Positions 31,829 through 46,000 of a DNA stretch of 64,000 nt are shown in pieces. Under the pieces are notes generated by a model. That model had not been told where the DNA came from, made no database searches, and saw only the letters and a list, made by a program, of their open reading frames with translations. Both the position numbers and the translations under genes were made by a program. Location: positions 24,566,564 through 24,630,563 of the forward strand of contig NC_092571.1 of NCBI RefSeq assembly GCF_037975245.1, given 5' to 3'. The first letter of the stretch is position 1; each line of letters opens with the position of its first letter. This stretch comes from Apostichopus japonicus. Lineage: Eukaryota > Echinodermata > Holothuroidea > Aspidochirotida > Stichopodidae.

Positions 31829-32451
31829 TTAAAGCAGCATTTTGCGTTGGGTCGCTTTTTTCCACTTTTTTAACATGTGCATCGATTTTTTTACATGTAT
31901 CAATCATAAAACAGCAATCTAAGATACCATCCAAGTTTCACCCTGCCAAGAGCGTTAATTAGCGAGTAATTAACGATTTATGTCGATAAATGAGAAGAGT
32001 GTCCTCAACAAATTTCACAGTTAAAATTAATCGTATACAATTCCGCCAAACCCACTAGTTTGAATTCAACCAATCAGAGATGCAGGTTTAGTTATGAGCC
32101 GTTGCTAAAAATAGATTCAAGACTTCGCGTTGGTTGTACCAGGGAGTTGTTATGCAACTCCCTGGTACAACTGCATATAGACTGTACACAAATCAAGCGT
32201 GGTGTTATATTACGTATCTGTCAATGACGTTCGTAGTGTTTAAATATTCATATTATGGGCGAGGTTTATTGGGTTCCCAACGGAAAATATCTTGGAGAAC
32301 AACAAAGTTGAAAGTTGCAAAATTTTCGACTTTTATGCCACCATTTGAAGTAAAATATAAATAGATTAGCTAGTTATGTATGTCGTTATGGCAAAGTGGA
32401 ATCAGTGAGGTTGAGAAAAATCATAGAAAAGGACGCAAAATGCTGCTTTAA
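31829..32451. mobile_element. TTAA-flanked MITE (Kolobok/piggyBac-like)
   Basis: Perfect 19-bp inverted ends, TTAAAGCAGCATTTTGCGT at 31829-31847 and its reverse complement at 32433-32451, include TTAA at both outer edges. This fits a TTAA target duplication with 15-bp TIRs starting AGCAGC. TTAA specificity is typical of piggyBac and Kolobok; the AG start fits Kolobok better. Length is 623 bp with no transposase. A perfect 17-bp hairpin lies inside (32131-32169). It is probably downstream of, or in, the GIGYF 3' UTR. Confidence 0.78.
32131..32169. repeat. Perfect 17-bp hairpin inside the MITE
   Basis: GTTGTACCAGGGAGTTG, a five-base loop TTATG, then its exact reverse complement. The palindrome is far more intact than the element's other internal sequence. 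Confidence 0.85.
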
Positions 32452-33088
32452 GAGGATTTACACCAATTAAATAAATAAATGAAATAGAGTATGGCTATAT
32501 GTTGATGGGTTTTTCTCTTTACAAAATGGGGAGGAAATAAGAATATGATGCGGGACAAACAAAAAATTATACCATGCCTGGAGAGGGGTGTGTTCAAGAA
32601 GAATGATGATAAAAAAATAAATAAATATCCAACAAACATATTTGAGAGAGGGCAACAGAAATAAAGTACGATCACTCCGTTCTGGTAGACTGTGACATTG
32701 ATGGCAACCACATGGGGAGCGCATTAATGGCAAGGGTGGCAATCGCCACTGAAAGGGCTTTGACGAAATATTATGATAAACCACTTGCGGGTTTGGCTGC
32801 ACCTCTGAATACCATCAAAACCTCCTACAAACCCCTTTTCTGATGAGAGCAAACATCGTCGACAAATATTACCTTGTGACACCTTTTCAGGACCGAAGCA
32901 GGGCTTTAATTTAGCCGTTACCGGGTGACGCCCCTACATCCTGCAAGCAGCAGCAGCAGTTAGCAAGCAGGCACCCCTGCTTCTCCGTCCATTCGCCCGT
33001 GATAGAAGCAGACCAGGTCCAGCATCTACGGTATAAAATTTCTCTGTTATAATATCTTTAACACTCAAAGCAAACATCGCACGGCCCT
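32452..33088 (-). other. GIGYF 3' UTR, proximal part
   Basis: Lies directly downstream of the GIGYF stop codon on the minus strand. No conserved coding sequence is seen. The 111-aa minus frame at 32467-32802 has no recognisable family. Confidence 0.5.
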
Positions 33089-34266
33089 TTAGACATCTTC
33101 GATGGATTGGATCTCGCCAATGTTGACCCTCTCTGCGGCGCCCACGCTGAACCCCAGGATAGACGGGTCCACCAGCTGTCTCTTCCTGCCACCCTTCTTC
33201 TCCTCCTTCCTCTTGTTGGCTGTGTCGGTCATGTTAGCCGTGGAGTCTATGGCTTGTCCGAGAGAGGCCAGAGCGGAAGATGTAGACCAGGCATTCTGGA
33301 GGGGACATGAATGACTCGTAATTAGTAGAGGCAGATGATTGACAGAAGCATTAAACAAAGAGTGACAGGAGAAAACGTTCTGGTTGTATCCACAGTGCCT
33401 CGTTTAGATCAACACTAACGAAGGATTTGTGTGGGCCACAGGGTACCAAAAGTGCCTTTTTCTTGATCAATCAGCAGTAATAAAGGGAGTGGGCCACAGG
33501 TTACCCAAAAGTGCCTTATTCTTGATCAATCAGCAGTAATAAAGGGAGTGGGCCACAGGGTACCTAAAAGTACCTCATTCTTGATCAATCAGCAGTAACA
33601 TAGAAGAGACCACAGTGTACCTAAAGTGCCTTGTTCTTGATCGATCAACAGTAACAACGTAATAGACTAGTCCACAGAGTAACTACAATAGCCTGTTTTC
33701 AATAGAGCAACGGTAACATCTAACACGTTTGGAGAATGTTTCGCACTGCATACACAGTGCCTTGTCTACATCAACAGTAACAAGTTAAGAGAGTGGGCCA
33801 CAGAATAACCACAATAGCCTGTTAACTATGATTTAGTGGTACAATGTTTTGGGTAGCAGTTTTGATCGTTCCTGTGTATCAAACAAATCATACTGTAGGT
33901 TTGGTCATATGGCAATTTACACATCTTACACAGTATTTTTATAAGCAATGCTGGATAAATGGTTCTCAGGATGAGTAGAGTCTGGAGGTAACTCTACAGA
34001 CCAAAATGATGCCAAATTATCTTTATACAAAATGGGGGAGGGGGCGGGGGAGGGGGTGGGGCAAGGGGAGGTGGACAACGTGAAAAATGGAAAATTCACC
34101 ATCTGCTCAGTTTGTTTCCTTTGATGTTCCTTGTGTCGAGCGCGGCGTTCCAGGAACTTTCTTGCAAACTCGGTGCTCTCTCCAGAATCTCCGAGGTAGG
34201 TCTTGACGTATTCGTGTACCTCGTAGGGAGAGTCCACTTCTTGAAGGAAGCTGATAAATGTGGGAA
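33089..34266 (-). CDS. GIGYF last two coding exons (C-terminus)
   Basis: Exon 34266-34100 encodes PTFISFLQEVDSPYEVHEYV... and FLERRARHKEHQRKQTEQM, matching the human segment VPTFVSFLKEVESPYEVHDY and FLERRAKQ. Exon 33295-33089 encodes a basic stretch (KRKEEKKGGRKRQ) and then DPSILGFSV...ERVNIGEIQSIEDV, matching the conserved end of the family. The human Q/P-rich insert between the two is nearly absent here. Confidence 0.93.
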
Positions 34267-37200
34267 CTGGACGAAAAGATAAATAATAAAAAATATAATC
34301 ATAAAAAAAAAAAATGGTTATAAAACGATGTGTACCGTTAAGAGACATATGTATAACTGAATGGGCAAGGATGTAAAATATGAACCATATAGAGTATACC
34401 AAGGGCGAAGACCTTGGACTTCCTTCTTACGTGCAATTAAATTTTTATAAGGGTAAACATTTCAATGGTGCTAGTTTACAGTTACTGGACTTAAAATGTA
34501 TTGTGCAGGATATACATGGAGTGATGTCTGACTGGGTAATAGGCAGATGACATGATGTACACACTTAGTCCATGAAGACCACGGTTTCTATAATACCTTG
34601 CACCATAGGATGTATATGGAGTACACAACGACCACGGTCTTTGCAACGTATTGCAGTGGAGGTATAGAGAATCCAAGAAAAAAACTACTTTTATAATGCC
34701 TCCTCGCACAGAATGTATATGGGGTACAGAAAGATAATGTTACTTATAATGCCTTGTAGTACAAGATTGATATGGAGTAAACAGAGACCGTGGTCTTAAC
34801 TATGCCTTGTAAGTACAGAATTTATAAAGAAACAAGGAAGACCATGGGCATGATAGTGGTGGTACAAGATGTATATGGATTGCACAGAGGCCGTGGTCTT
34901 AACTATGCCCTGTAAGTACAGGATTTATAAAGACACAAGGAAGACCATGGTCATGATAGTGGTGGTACGAGATGTATATGGAGTGCACTAAGGCCGTGGT
35001 CTTAACTATGATTTGAAAGTACAGGATTTATAAAGAAACAAGGAAGACCATGGTCATGATAGTGGTGATACAAGATGTATATGGAGTGCACAGAGGCCGT
35101 GGTCTTAACTATGCCTTGTAAGTACAGGATTTAAAAAGAAACAAGGAAGACCATGGTCATGATAGTGGTGGTACAAGATGTATATGGAGTGCACAGAGGC
35201 CGTGGTCTTAACTATGCCTTGTAAGTACAGGATTTAAAAAGAAACAAGGAAGACCATGGTCATGATAGTGGTGATACAAGATGTATATGGAATGCACAGA
35301 GGCTGTGGTCTTAACTATGCCCTGTAAGTACAGGATTTAAAAAGAAACAAGGAAGACCATGGTCATGATAGTGGTGATACAAGATGTATATGGAGTGCAC
35401 AGAGGCCGTGGTCTTAACTATGTGGCACAGGGTATATACAGTACAGTCTATGCAGACCATAGTAATGACAGCGCCTTACAATACAAGATGTGTGAATAGT
35501 TCTGCAAGTTTGTGTTCTCTAAAGAGCCTTGTAATACAGGTTGAATACGCCATACACAGAAACTGCAGCCACAATAAGAGCCTTCTATTACTATTACAAA
35601 TATATGCAGTCCACCTTTTATAACTATGAGAAATTCCTTCGAGTTAAACTGTGAAGATCTGAGTTAGGACAAGTTCAGAAGCCACTTTAGGGGTGTTAGA
35701 CTGCTTGAATTGAATTGAGAATGAAGGGCAAGAAGCATATTATGTAGATTCATCCATAATATAAAGGTTTGTTGTCTCTTTTACCCAACATATCACACAG
35801 GTATCGGTACCTGAATCAGACCATAAAATACTATGGATATGCAATGGAAATATCATTGAGCGAGAAAACTACTATCTAAATTAATATCGTTCATCTCGCA
35901 CTTTAATAGTGTAACTGTATAAAAGACATGACATGAAATGCTAAGTTCACAAACCCATGCAATCTCTAAACCCTGTTTACAAACCACCAGTCAATTCCCA
36001 ACTAAATGTGATGAATGGTACTGACTTTAATAATAAGATAATCAAATCTCAAGAAAAAGGAAGAGATAATCCTGAAGGCTGAGAATCCCCATCATGTATT
36101 TGTATATCTAAAGTATAATGGCTTTATTCGTCAAGCAAATGCCAAAACAAGTCAAAAGTCATACACAATTCTACTGTTTTTGACATGCGTGTCCAACACT
36201 AATGCCACAATTACGTTCAGAACTGAATGGAATCATTAATAACTTGCCAGCAAACCTTTGTTTGGTTAAAAACTACACTAGGGATCCTTACTTGAACTAA
36301 TTTGTAAGCTATTTATAGCTAGTTACAAACAGTAGGTTCCGTAAATTGCAAAATAAACAAGTTGCTTTGAACCAGCCAATTGCAATTTTCAGTTACAGAC
36401 CCTATATACAGACTCCATATGTGGACTCCAACCATATAAAATAATAAAGACTATATGTAGACTATATTCAAACCCTACACATACTCTATAGTCTATTCAC
36501 CCAAAGCATAGATCCTACAACCATATCCTAAACACAGACTGTGTATAAACCCTATACAGACTCTACATACCCAATGTACAGATCCTATAAACATATCCTA
36601 AACACAGGCTGTGTACAAACCCTATACAGACTCTATATACCCTATGTACAGATCCTATAAACATATCCTAATACAGACTGTGTACAAACCCTATACAGAC
36701 TCTAAATACCCAATGTACAGCCCTTCCCCATGCACAAGATCCTATATACAAACAATAAATACAAAACCCTATACAGACACTATAAACAAACCATATTTAC
36801 AGACCTATCCACCATGTATAAAATTTCCACTCATCCAAAGTACAATTTGCCGGTAGTCAGGCATAACATTAGAATTTGCAATACAGTTTATGCTAAGATT
36901 TACGTTCATAATCAGAGATTGTACCTTAATCTTACATTTTGAAGTTATTCTGGCTATAAATTTGGTGGTACCATACACCATCTCGAGTAAGAATGAAACT
37001 CAGTACCTTCAAAACAATTTCAAATTACTTGGCACCAGAAAATGATGCAACTAGCCATCGACTAAATCAATACAAACGAAAACTAAAGTAGATATGTAAG
37101 ATGTGAAAATGTAGGACCAGACTGGTATAAACATAACATGCAAAAATAGCCGGCTGGATCCAAGTCTGAGTTGTGATGAAATCTATATCTCTTAGTCAGA

Positions 37201-37968
37201 TTGAGGGCTTTCCAAAGTGTGTAAATATTGCAAAGCTTGGTGAAGAAGGACACAAAGTTATGACCCAAATGCAAAGATGCAGCAGCTTAATGAAAACAAC
37301 CAAAAATCCTTTAATTAAATTAAATGAAAATTTTCTTCAAATAACAGCTCAGTCTATTGGGCTTATAGTTTGCACAGCAATAGTTCAAAACTATTCCAAC
37401 TCTATCACAAGACTACTTCTTCAAAAGGGTGACTTTAAGGACAAAACTATATCTATGTAATTCCGTACCACTTTTAACTTAACAGAAATTATCCCCTCAC
37501 ATCTGCTGCTCACCAACTAAAGCCACTGTACTACGTTGTCTCACCATGCTCTTACACTCAGACCACCACGTCACCTCCTCAGATGCGTCTCAAAATTCAT
37601 CAGGAAAATATAGACGATCTTTTGCCTTCAAATGACAATTTTTACAACGCATCACAAACTTTACCGTGTCTAAAATGGTTTGCATGATATATACAGGACA
37701 CCTAGGTTGTTTAAAGAAGTTAAAAAAATTATGTTTTGTTGTTTGAGTTATCAGTATGCGTGAAAAACAAACAGATGACTTTAACATATAAGCCTGCACA
37801 GAGGAGCCGACATCATTAATTTAGCAGTAAAGAAAAACTTGCAGACATTTAGCATACTTAAAGGCGGAAAATCTTGAAAAAATCTTGAAAACCAAAAATG
37901 CTCTCAAAATTTAATATTCTTTTCTCTCTCAAACTATGACATAAGCAGATTAAAATTCTCTCTCTCTC

Positions 37969-38002
<34 letters not shown>

Positions 38003-41000
38003 AATTTCATGAAATCAAATATATGCTCCCTAAAGGTCACACACTTTTAAAAACAAACAAAACATCTATTTCATCTTGAAAACAGTATTTTGACACAACC
38101 TTCACCTCCAAAAGAATGTGATCAAAAAAATTTGACAGTCGGCTAGAACAAAGAATGCCATGCTTGCTACTTACTGTCAACCGATGATCCCATGTTTTGC
38201 AGTGAGACTTCACACCACTGGCTGAATTCATCTGTGCCAACGTTACCTTGAAACAACCTGTGCACATTTTCCTGTAGTGGGCAACACCAGGAAAGACTTT
38301 TTTAAGTTTTACGATCATTTTCTCCTCTTTCTTTTTCTTTTAATCATTTTTTTTTCTCGATCAGAAATTTGGGTGGCAGATCACATTTCGGATTAGATAG
38401 CATCGATTGAGGAATTAACGGTGATCAAGATGAAAAATTATACGAGCTAAAGAAACTACGGTGAATCTAAAAGATAACGACCTAATCTAATTAACTCTAA
38501 TTTCATCAAGTATCATCTGTTGCCCTCCCATATTATAATGATTTGGGAATGATATGCTAGGAATCACACTGAGTTACTAAGACCAGTATATATTCATTTA
38601 GTTTCTTAAAATTTCAGAAGATCACATGAGATTATGTAATCAACATCACCCATTGCATAACCACACTATAAGAAGAAAAAAATCAAAATGTATTACATCT
38701 TCTTCTTCTTGTCACAGAATGGTTAGTCGTTTAAGATATATATTGATTACTAATTAATTATTATAAGCAAGCTTGTCTGCTTTAAGCACAATTGTAGGGA
38801 TGGATATTAGATTTGTTCATTAGAACCAAACTGATTTAGCTATCACTTACCAACACTTCCTACAACAAAACTTATTGACGTGTGCATACCCGATTTCCTT
38901 TACACCCATTTTTCACATTCCTTGTCTGATTTTACTTGACAGGGGTTTTTAAAGAGTGCTTTAAAACACATTTTTATCTACTCCCAGTTTTAATTTTTTA
39001 ATCAACTGTAACTTGTGGGAAGAATGGTTTCAAGTTGTCTGTCGTTTCGGTAGAGTTTCTACAATTACCATAGCATTTTATTTTCATAAATAGAAGCACA
39101 TCAAATCAACAAATTCACTTACACAAAACAGCAGGAAAACTGAATTGGAGAGAGAGAAAGAGCCCTCTTTAAGGGCGGTTTATGCTTTGCTTTAAGCACA
39201 GGGAAATAATACAATAGAATGGTTAGTTTGCTTTTCCAAGAATTACTATAGCTTTTTGGGCTGGTATGCAGCGGGTCAGAAATGCTATGCAAACACAATT
39301 ATGTGTCGGAAAAGCCAAATAGCTTTAAGCCTCATGTTGGTTGGTAATTTAGTTTTAGATGAATGTGGAAGGAAAATGGACGACTCCTGAATAAAAAGTC
39401 CACTTTGACCATACCAAGGCTCAAAGATTACACTACTCAAACTTTTTCATCAAGTTTACTTGCTTCAAAAGATATAAATTTTCGCAATTTGCATCATTCC
39501 CAACTTCAAGAGTTTTACATAGGGGTAAAACTGCCCCATTTTTGTTTTCAATTTGCTAATATGGGTCGCTCCTAGTAATTATCATATTATCCATTCTCAT
39601 GAATATGAATATGCATAAGGCAAGGGTACCAACGACAGAACAGAATATATATATCACACACGAAATGAACAGCTTTGGGTCTCACCTCTTCTTTGGCCAT
39701 CCTGGACTTGTTCATGTTATTTTGAGGCCTCTGATTGGTGGGGCCTCCGGGAGTACTGCGTAGCGGTGGATAGCTACTGGTGTTGCTTGGAGCACTGAAA
39801 CAATAAAACAATGACACATCATTATCACTGTAGATATCTACCACCTCGTCTACTGGCAGACAAACAATACCACAAAAACAAGCTCTAAGGTCAAGCCTCC
39901 CCTCTATTTTAAAGTCAATTTTGACTCGCAGGATCATACAAGTCCTCGGACAAAAGGCTGCCGCTGGCAATCACGACTGCCATGGGTGAAAGCGGGAGAG
40001 GGACCGAGGAGATGAATGGCCGCATATATTTTACAAACACTTTTCTTACATTACTGAGAAAAGCTGACCCTGTATCTATTGGGAGGGGGGGGGTTGGGAG
40101 ACAAAATACTTCACAGAATTTGCATATAGAACAATACGACCAGCTGCTTTATCAAGAAGTTTTCTTCTGAGTAACAAGAAAGATTTGGGAGTCATTGAGC
40201 ATGAATACCTGGTTCGAGCGATGGCATCCTGAGCGTCATCCCAGAATCCCATGGACGCAGTAGAGGATGTTGTTGTGACCGGTGGAGATCGCCGCTGCTG
40301 TCCAATCTCCCTGTTCCAGACTGCAGCACTGTTACTGCCCCAGGCCATGTGGGAGTTGTTTCCGGCACTGCTCCCGGAGCCCCATGCACTACTAGTACTG
40401 ACTGGGGATGTAGTCATAGGGATATTCTACGAGAGGAGGAGATCAACAGAAAACATTGACGGATATCGCTCAGAAATTTTTCAACCTCTCTTGACAGGAT
40501 GGACATGTAGTTTCCTCGGAAGAGGAATTACTTATAAGTAAGTGCACTTGAGCCTGTTGAGAGTAAAGTGCCGTTATTTACATCTTGAATGTACCTTTTA
40601 GAAGTTAACTGTTTCTTTCTTTTTTTTTCTGCTCGAACTTGAAGGAGTTTACAAAGCAATACGCGGCCTTGTACATCACTAGTAACGGAGCACTGTAGGT
40701 GTTGGTGCACTTTTCTACAGGTCTGAACTATCAAGCTATCTGAAGCTATCAAAAGCCTGTAAAAATATTTGTAAACTTACTGGTACAGGTTACTGCTAAC
40801 CCGGTGAATAATAAACATATGCAGCAGCTACTGAAGGTTGGAATTATCATTATGATAACAATGAAAAGATTATTGCAGGTATCGTCCCATCTGTTGCGGG
40901 TTCAGACTTCTCTTGCATTGTATATTACGGTACAGCTACTGCACGCCTTTGAACAGGCAGAAGTCCAGTACATACACGGTGGTACCACTGGTAAGTGGTA

Positions 41001-43064
41001 ATGACAAATTCAAGATACAGACAAATTCTAACAGTATGCAACATATTCACACAGTTTTAGATGAGGAGGGATGGTAAGACTACAACTCCAAATAAAAGGT
41101 TTTCTCATACCTCATAGAGTAATGGTACAGGTACTAGAATTTGGTACAAGTTTGGGACAGACTTTTTGACATTTTTCATTCCCCATAAACCCAACTATTC
41201 TTAGTATTTTCCATTCTGTGCTCTTATCAATGATGACCACAATCCTTTCAATCTTCTTTATAAAGAATGAAGTACTGTTACAGCATTCAACTTACCTGAA
41301 ATTGTACAAGGCATTATAGATACTTAAAATCCACACACTATCCACACTTGTGCGGCTATGGGTTTGCTAACAGTCTGGTATATACTGTTACAGCTATTGG
41401 AATGCCTAGTACCATCCACTGGTGAAGGTTTTGAGAGCCATAATACTACATTATTGTACACAGCGGTATAGACATTTAAAATTCACACACTACGCACACT
41501 TGTTCTGCTTTGGGTTTGCTCACAGTCTGGTATATACTGTCACAGCTATTGGAATGCCTAGTACCATCCACTGGTGAAGGTTTTGAGAGCCATAATACTA
41601 CATTATTGTACACAGCGGTATAGACATTTAAAATTCACACACTACGCACACTTGTTCTGCTTTGGGTTTGCTCACAGTCTGGTATATACTGTTACAGCTA
41701 TTGGAATGCCTAGTACCATCCACTGGTGAAGGTTTTGAGAGCCATAATACTACATTATTGTACACAGCGGTATAGACATTTAAAATTCACACACTACGCA
41801 CACTTGTTCTGCTTTGGGTTTGCTCACAGTCTGGTATATACTGTTACAGCTATTGGAATGCCTAGTACCATCCACTGGTGAAGGTTTTGAGAGCCATAAT
41901 ACTACATTATTGTACACAGCGGTATAGACATTTAAAATTCACACACTACGCACACTTGTTCTGCTTTGGGTTTGCTCACAGTCTGGTATATACTGTTACA
42001 GCTATTGGAATGCCTAGTACCATCCACTGGTGCAGTCTTTGAGAGCCGAAATACTACAATAATTTGAATACCCACACTACTACAGGTGGAGGTTTGGAAA
42101 AGCCTTGCTTTACTGTCCTTCTAATGTAGCTACATCATACCAAGTGGTGCGGCTTTTTGGAAACCTTGATATTTCTACTTAATGGGACTGTTCTTAATCC
42201 TTTAGTGTCGACTGATGTGGCTTTGGAGAGCCAAATGCTGTATTAAGAGTGCAACTATTGTAATGTGCACTCATACCATACTCATTTGGTGCAGGTTTGG
42301 AATGCCCCTACTCTTTTCCTCCCTAATCTGGTTATGCCATACCAAGAGGTACATCTTTCTGTGACCCTGATGTTGAACTAACTGTTACTACTCTTGTTCT
42401 GTTGGAAACCTCAACACTGTATCTACTTCTGTTCCATCAAGAATTCCAATCTTGTCTTCATTGCGTAGCTATCTACTGCCCTAATGAATACTGTACTAAA
42501 TTGCGGAGGTTCCAAAATTCCTGCCCAAAGGGATGCAGCCTTTGAGTGAACGTTGATGTTGTACTTACTGGTGCAGGTTTGGACTGCCTTTGGCGTTCCA
42601 TCTGTTGCCTAGCTTGCTCTTCCTGGATTTCACGGAGTGACTTAGTCGGCCCGGTGGTAGGAGCGCTTCTATAAAACAAGGAGATAACAGTTGTCACATA
42701 ACCACTGAGGCCAAAAGAAGCTAAATATTTCCTCCTCATTGTGCAGCTGGGAGACCACTGGTCTGTGTCAGTTCAATAGTCATCGATCTACGATGCCAAA
42801 CAAACTGATTTGAAGACATCAAAAGTCCAGTCAATCTTCTGTAAAACCAGCCCATACAACCTCTCTGCAAGTTACTAGAACAGAATTGACACCAAACAGC
42901 AGACCAGGCAGGTAAAATGATTCCTTGTTCAATACAAATCAAATCAAATAAAATGAGAGAACATGCTTAAAAGAGACAATAATGCCCTTCCCTGTGAAAG
43001 AGTTGATGCTAGTAGCCGCCTACCTTTGTGCGTTTGCCCATCCTACGTTCCTGGCTTGCTTGGC

Positions 43065-43097
<33 letters not shown>

Positions 43098-46000
43098 TTG
43101 CATCATCTGCAGTTGTCGCTGTCGATCCTGTCGGTCCCGTTCCTCCTGCTGTTGCTGCATCTGTTGGATCTGAGCCAGAGTTGGAGCACTGGATGTGGTT
43201 ACGGGAACCCTCTGCTGCCCCCACATAGCACTACTGGGAAGCTGTCAAAGACAGAAGTAACCAAAATATCAACTGTTTGAAACCCTCAGAATAATGATTC
43301 GGTGAAAGCGAGGTCGAGCGGTGCAGACAGCTGCTTTACAGGGATTCCCACCGTATACACCAATATATTTGGTTAACCTCAAGAAGGTGGTGTATCCATC
43401 AAAGCTGAATGGTTGGGTGGGTGTGTGGGGGGGGGGATTTGGGGATGGTTGGGAGTGTTTGTGTTCTTCTGTATGACAAAGGCAGTGTTCCATTAGTTCA
43501 TGTAATATATACACAGATGTTATGAAAAAAATTGCTGACATTTGACTCAACATCAAACAAACATTTGTGACGTTTTGTCTGTCTAAACACTATGACTCGT
43601 TCACATCATCAGAGCATCTTTAACCTTTCATCTGTCTAAACACTACGACTCATTCACATCATCAGAGCATCTTTAACCTTTCGTCTATCTAAACACTATG
43701 ACTCGTTCACATCATCAGAACATCTTTAACCTTTCGTCTATCTAAACACTACGACTCGTTCACATCATCAGAGCTGTTTAACCTTTCGTCTATCTAAACA
43801 CTATGACTCGTTCACATCATCAGAACATCTTTAACCTTTCGTCTGTCTAAACACTACGACTCGCTCACATCATCAGAGCATCTTTAACCTTTCGTCTATC
43901 TAAACACTATGACTGGTTCACATCATCAGAGCATATTTAACCTTTCGTCTATCTCAACACTACGACTCATTCACATCATCAGAGCTGTTTAACCTTTCGT
44001 CTGTCTAAACACTACGACTCATTCACATCATCAGAGCATATTTAACCTTTCCTCTGTCTAAACACTACGACTCATTCACATCATCAGAGCTGTTTTAACC
44101 TTTCGTCTGTCTAAACACTATGACTCATTCACATCATCAGAGCATATTTAACCTTTCCTCTGTCTAAACACTACGACTCATTCACATCATCAGAGCTGTT
44201 TAACCTTTCGTCTGTCTAAACACTACGACTCGCTCACATCATCAGAGCATATTTAACCTTTCCTCTGTCTAAACACTACAACTCGTTCACATCATCAGAG
44301 CTGTTTTAACCTTTCCTCTGTCTAAACACTACGACTCATTCACATCATCAGAGCATATTAAACCTTTCCTCTAAACAATATACAAATCATCGGAACATCT
44401 TTAACCAACATTAAAACTCACAGCGAAGTTGTTTGCCTGGGTCGACTGAGGGGTGGTGGTCTGAGGTTGCTGCAATGGAGAGGTTTGAGATTGCTGCTGT
44501 TGTTGTTGCTGTTGTTGCTGCTGTTGTTGTTGCTGTTGCATCCGTCTCAAGACTTCCTGTTGCTGTTGTTGTTTTTGTTGCTGCTGTCTCTGAGTCTCTT
44601 GCTGTTGTCTGACATTTCAGTAAGAACAAAGGAAAAAGAAGATTTGTTGTGATGAAAGACATTTCCTGGGTTTTAATTACAAAATAATTAACAACAAAAG
44701 CTGCACAGATTATCTGCTTCAATATTTGTTCTCAAGTAACTAAGTGTATTGTTGTTCTATACCAACTCTATAAAAAATATTAAAATTTGGTCCAATCAAT
44801 AAGGAAAAAAACCTGAGTTTCAAGTGGGACAAATACATCTTCACTAGCCACATCAGCCATTGGGTAACCTAGCAACACAGCTAAACAAACATCAAAGGGG
44901 ATTACCGTAGCAATTTCTCCTCCTCTTCCATTTCTCTTTTCCTCTCCTCCTGCTCCCGTGTCACACGTTCAATTTCCTGTTGAGCTTTACGGAGGGCCTC
45001 CTGGTCGACAAACAAAAAAAGTTTCCAAATTTGAGTTTAAAATGTTGAATTGGAAGCCACCCAATCTGTTAGTTGTAATCCATAAGCCCGTGCAGGGTTT
45101 TTTCCCACATTTTTGGTCGCTTAAGCGTCCTAAAAATAACTGATTATTATAATTATTATTGTTAGATGACAGTCAGCTACAGCCAATGGCTACAAGCGCT
45201 AATAACAGGAGCCTCATTGGCCTCCTGCCAAAAGTCCAAAACTATGCATTTCTTGCCGATTACTCTGTGAGAAAGACAAAACTTGTTACTTTCACCGACA
45301 GAGATGGAGCTTTCGCAAACACAAAGTGCCAAGTCATTGCTATGCTGTACAAATGTAATACATATGATTCACTTTCTGCTGACCTCCCAGGCAAACCCCA
45401 CAGCTTTAAAGGACGATACAAATTGAAAATATTATACAGCCCAGGAGACTGTGTAAAAGTAAGTTGGCCTGACGTTTCGATCCTAGCAGGATCTTCTTCA
45501 GAGGCCCAGGAGACTCTTAGAATTTCCAGTTACGAAGTACATCGCCCTACCTCTTCAATCTTTCTCTTCTCATGCTCCTTTTTAATCTGTTCTTCAGCAA
45601 TCTTCTGTTTCTGGTGAAGCTCCTCCAGTTTCTTGAGGTCATCTTGCTGGCTTGAATCATCCGAAGACGAACTGTCGGTAGATAAAATATCACAAAATAT
45701 TGTACCACTGGTAGAAACAACAAGGGGATGGATGCGGGTTAGTTTTGGGGCTAGTTGCGTCTCCCACTCTCCGTACATGCCAATACATCACATCAACCAA
45801 TTCATGATAGGCAGGGACAACAGACTTTATCGGATCAAAGACTTTTGTTATACCTCAAAGAGTATTGGTAGAGGTAACAGAACACATTTCTGACAAACCT
45901 TTGACATTTTTCATAAGATAAAAACTTATTTCACTATTGGACCATTCAAGCTTCCACATAAGAGAGAGACAAGCACTTAGTCTGCGTTCTGTCAATGTTG

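Noticed and set aside
33102..33314. Plus-strand ORFs over the last GIGYF exon
   Set aside because: The minus frame encodes the conserved DPSILGFSV C-terminus, so the plus frames are shadows.
36611..36942. MYKPYTDSIYP-type ORFs
   Set aside because: They are the translation of a 70-bp tandem repeat in a GIGYF intron.
42963..43280. Leu/Cys-rich and Thr/Ala-rich ORFs on both strands at 42.96-43.28 and 44.41-44.72 kb
   Set aside because: They are alternative frames of CAG/CAA glutamine codons in the GIGYF poly-Q exons.
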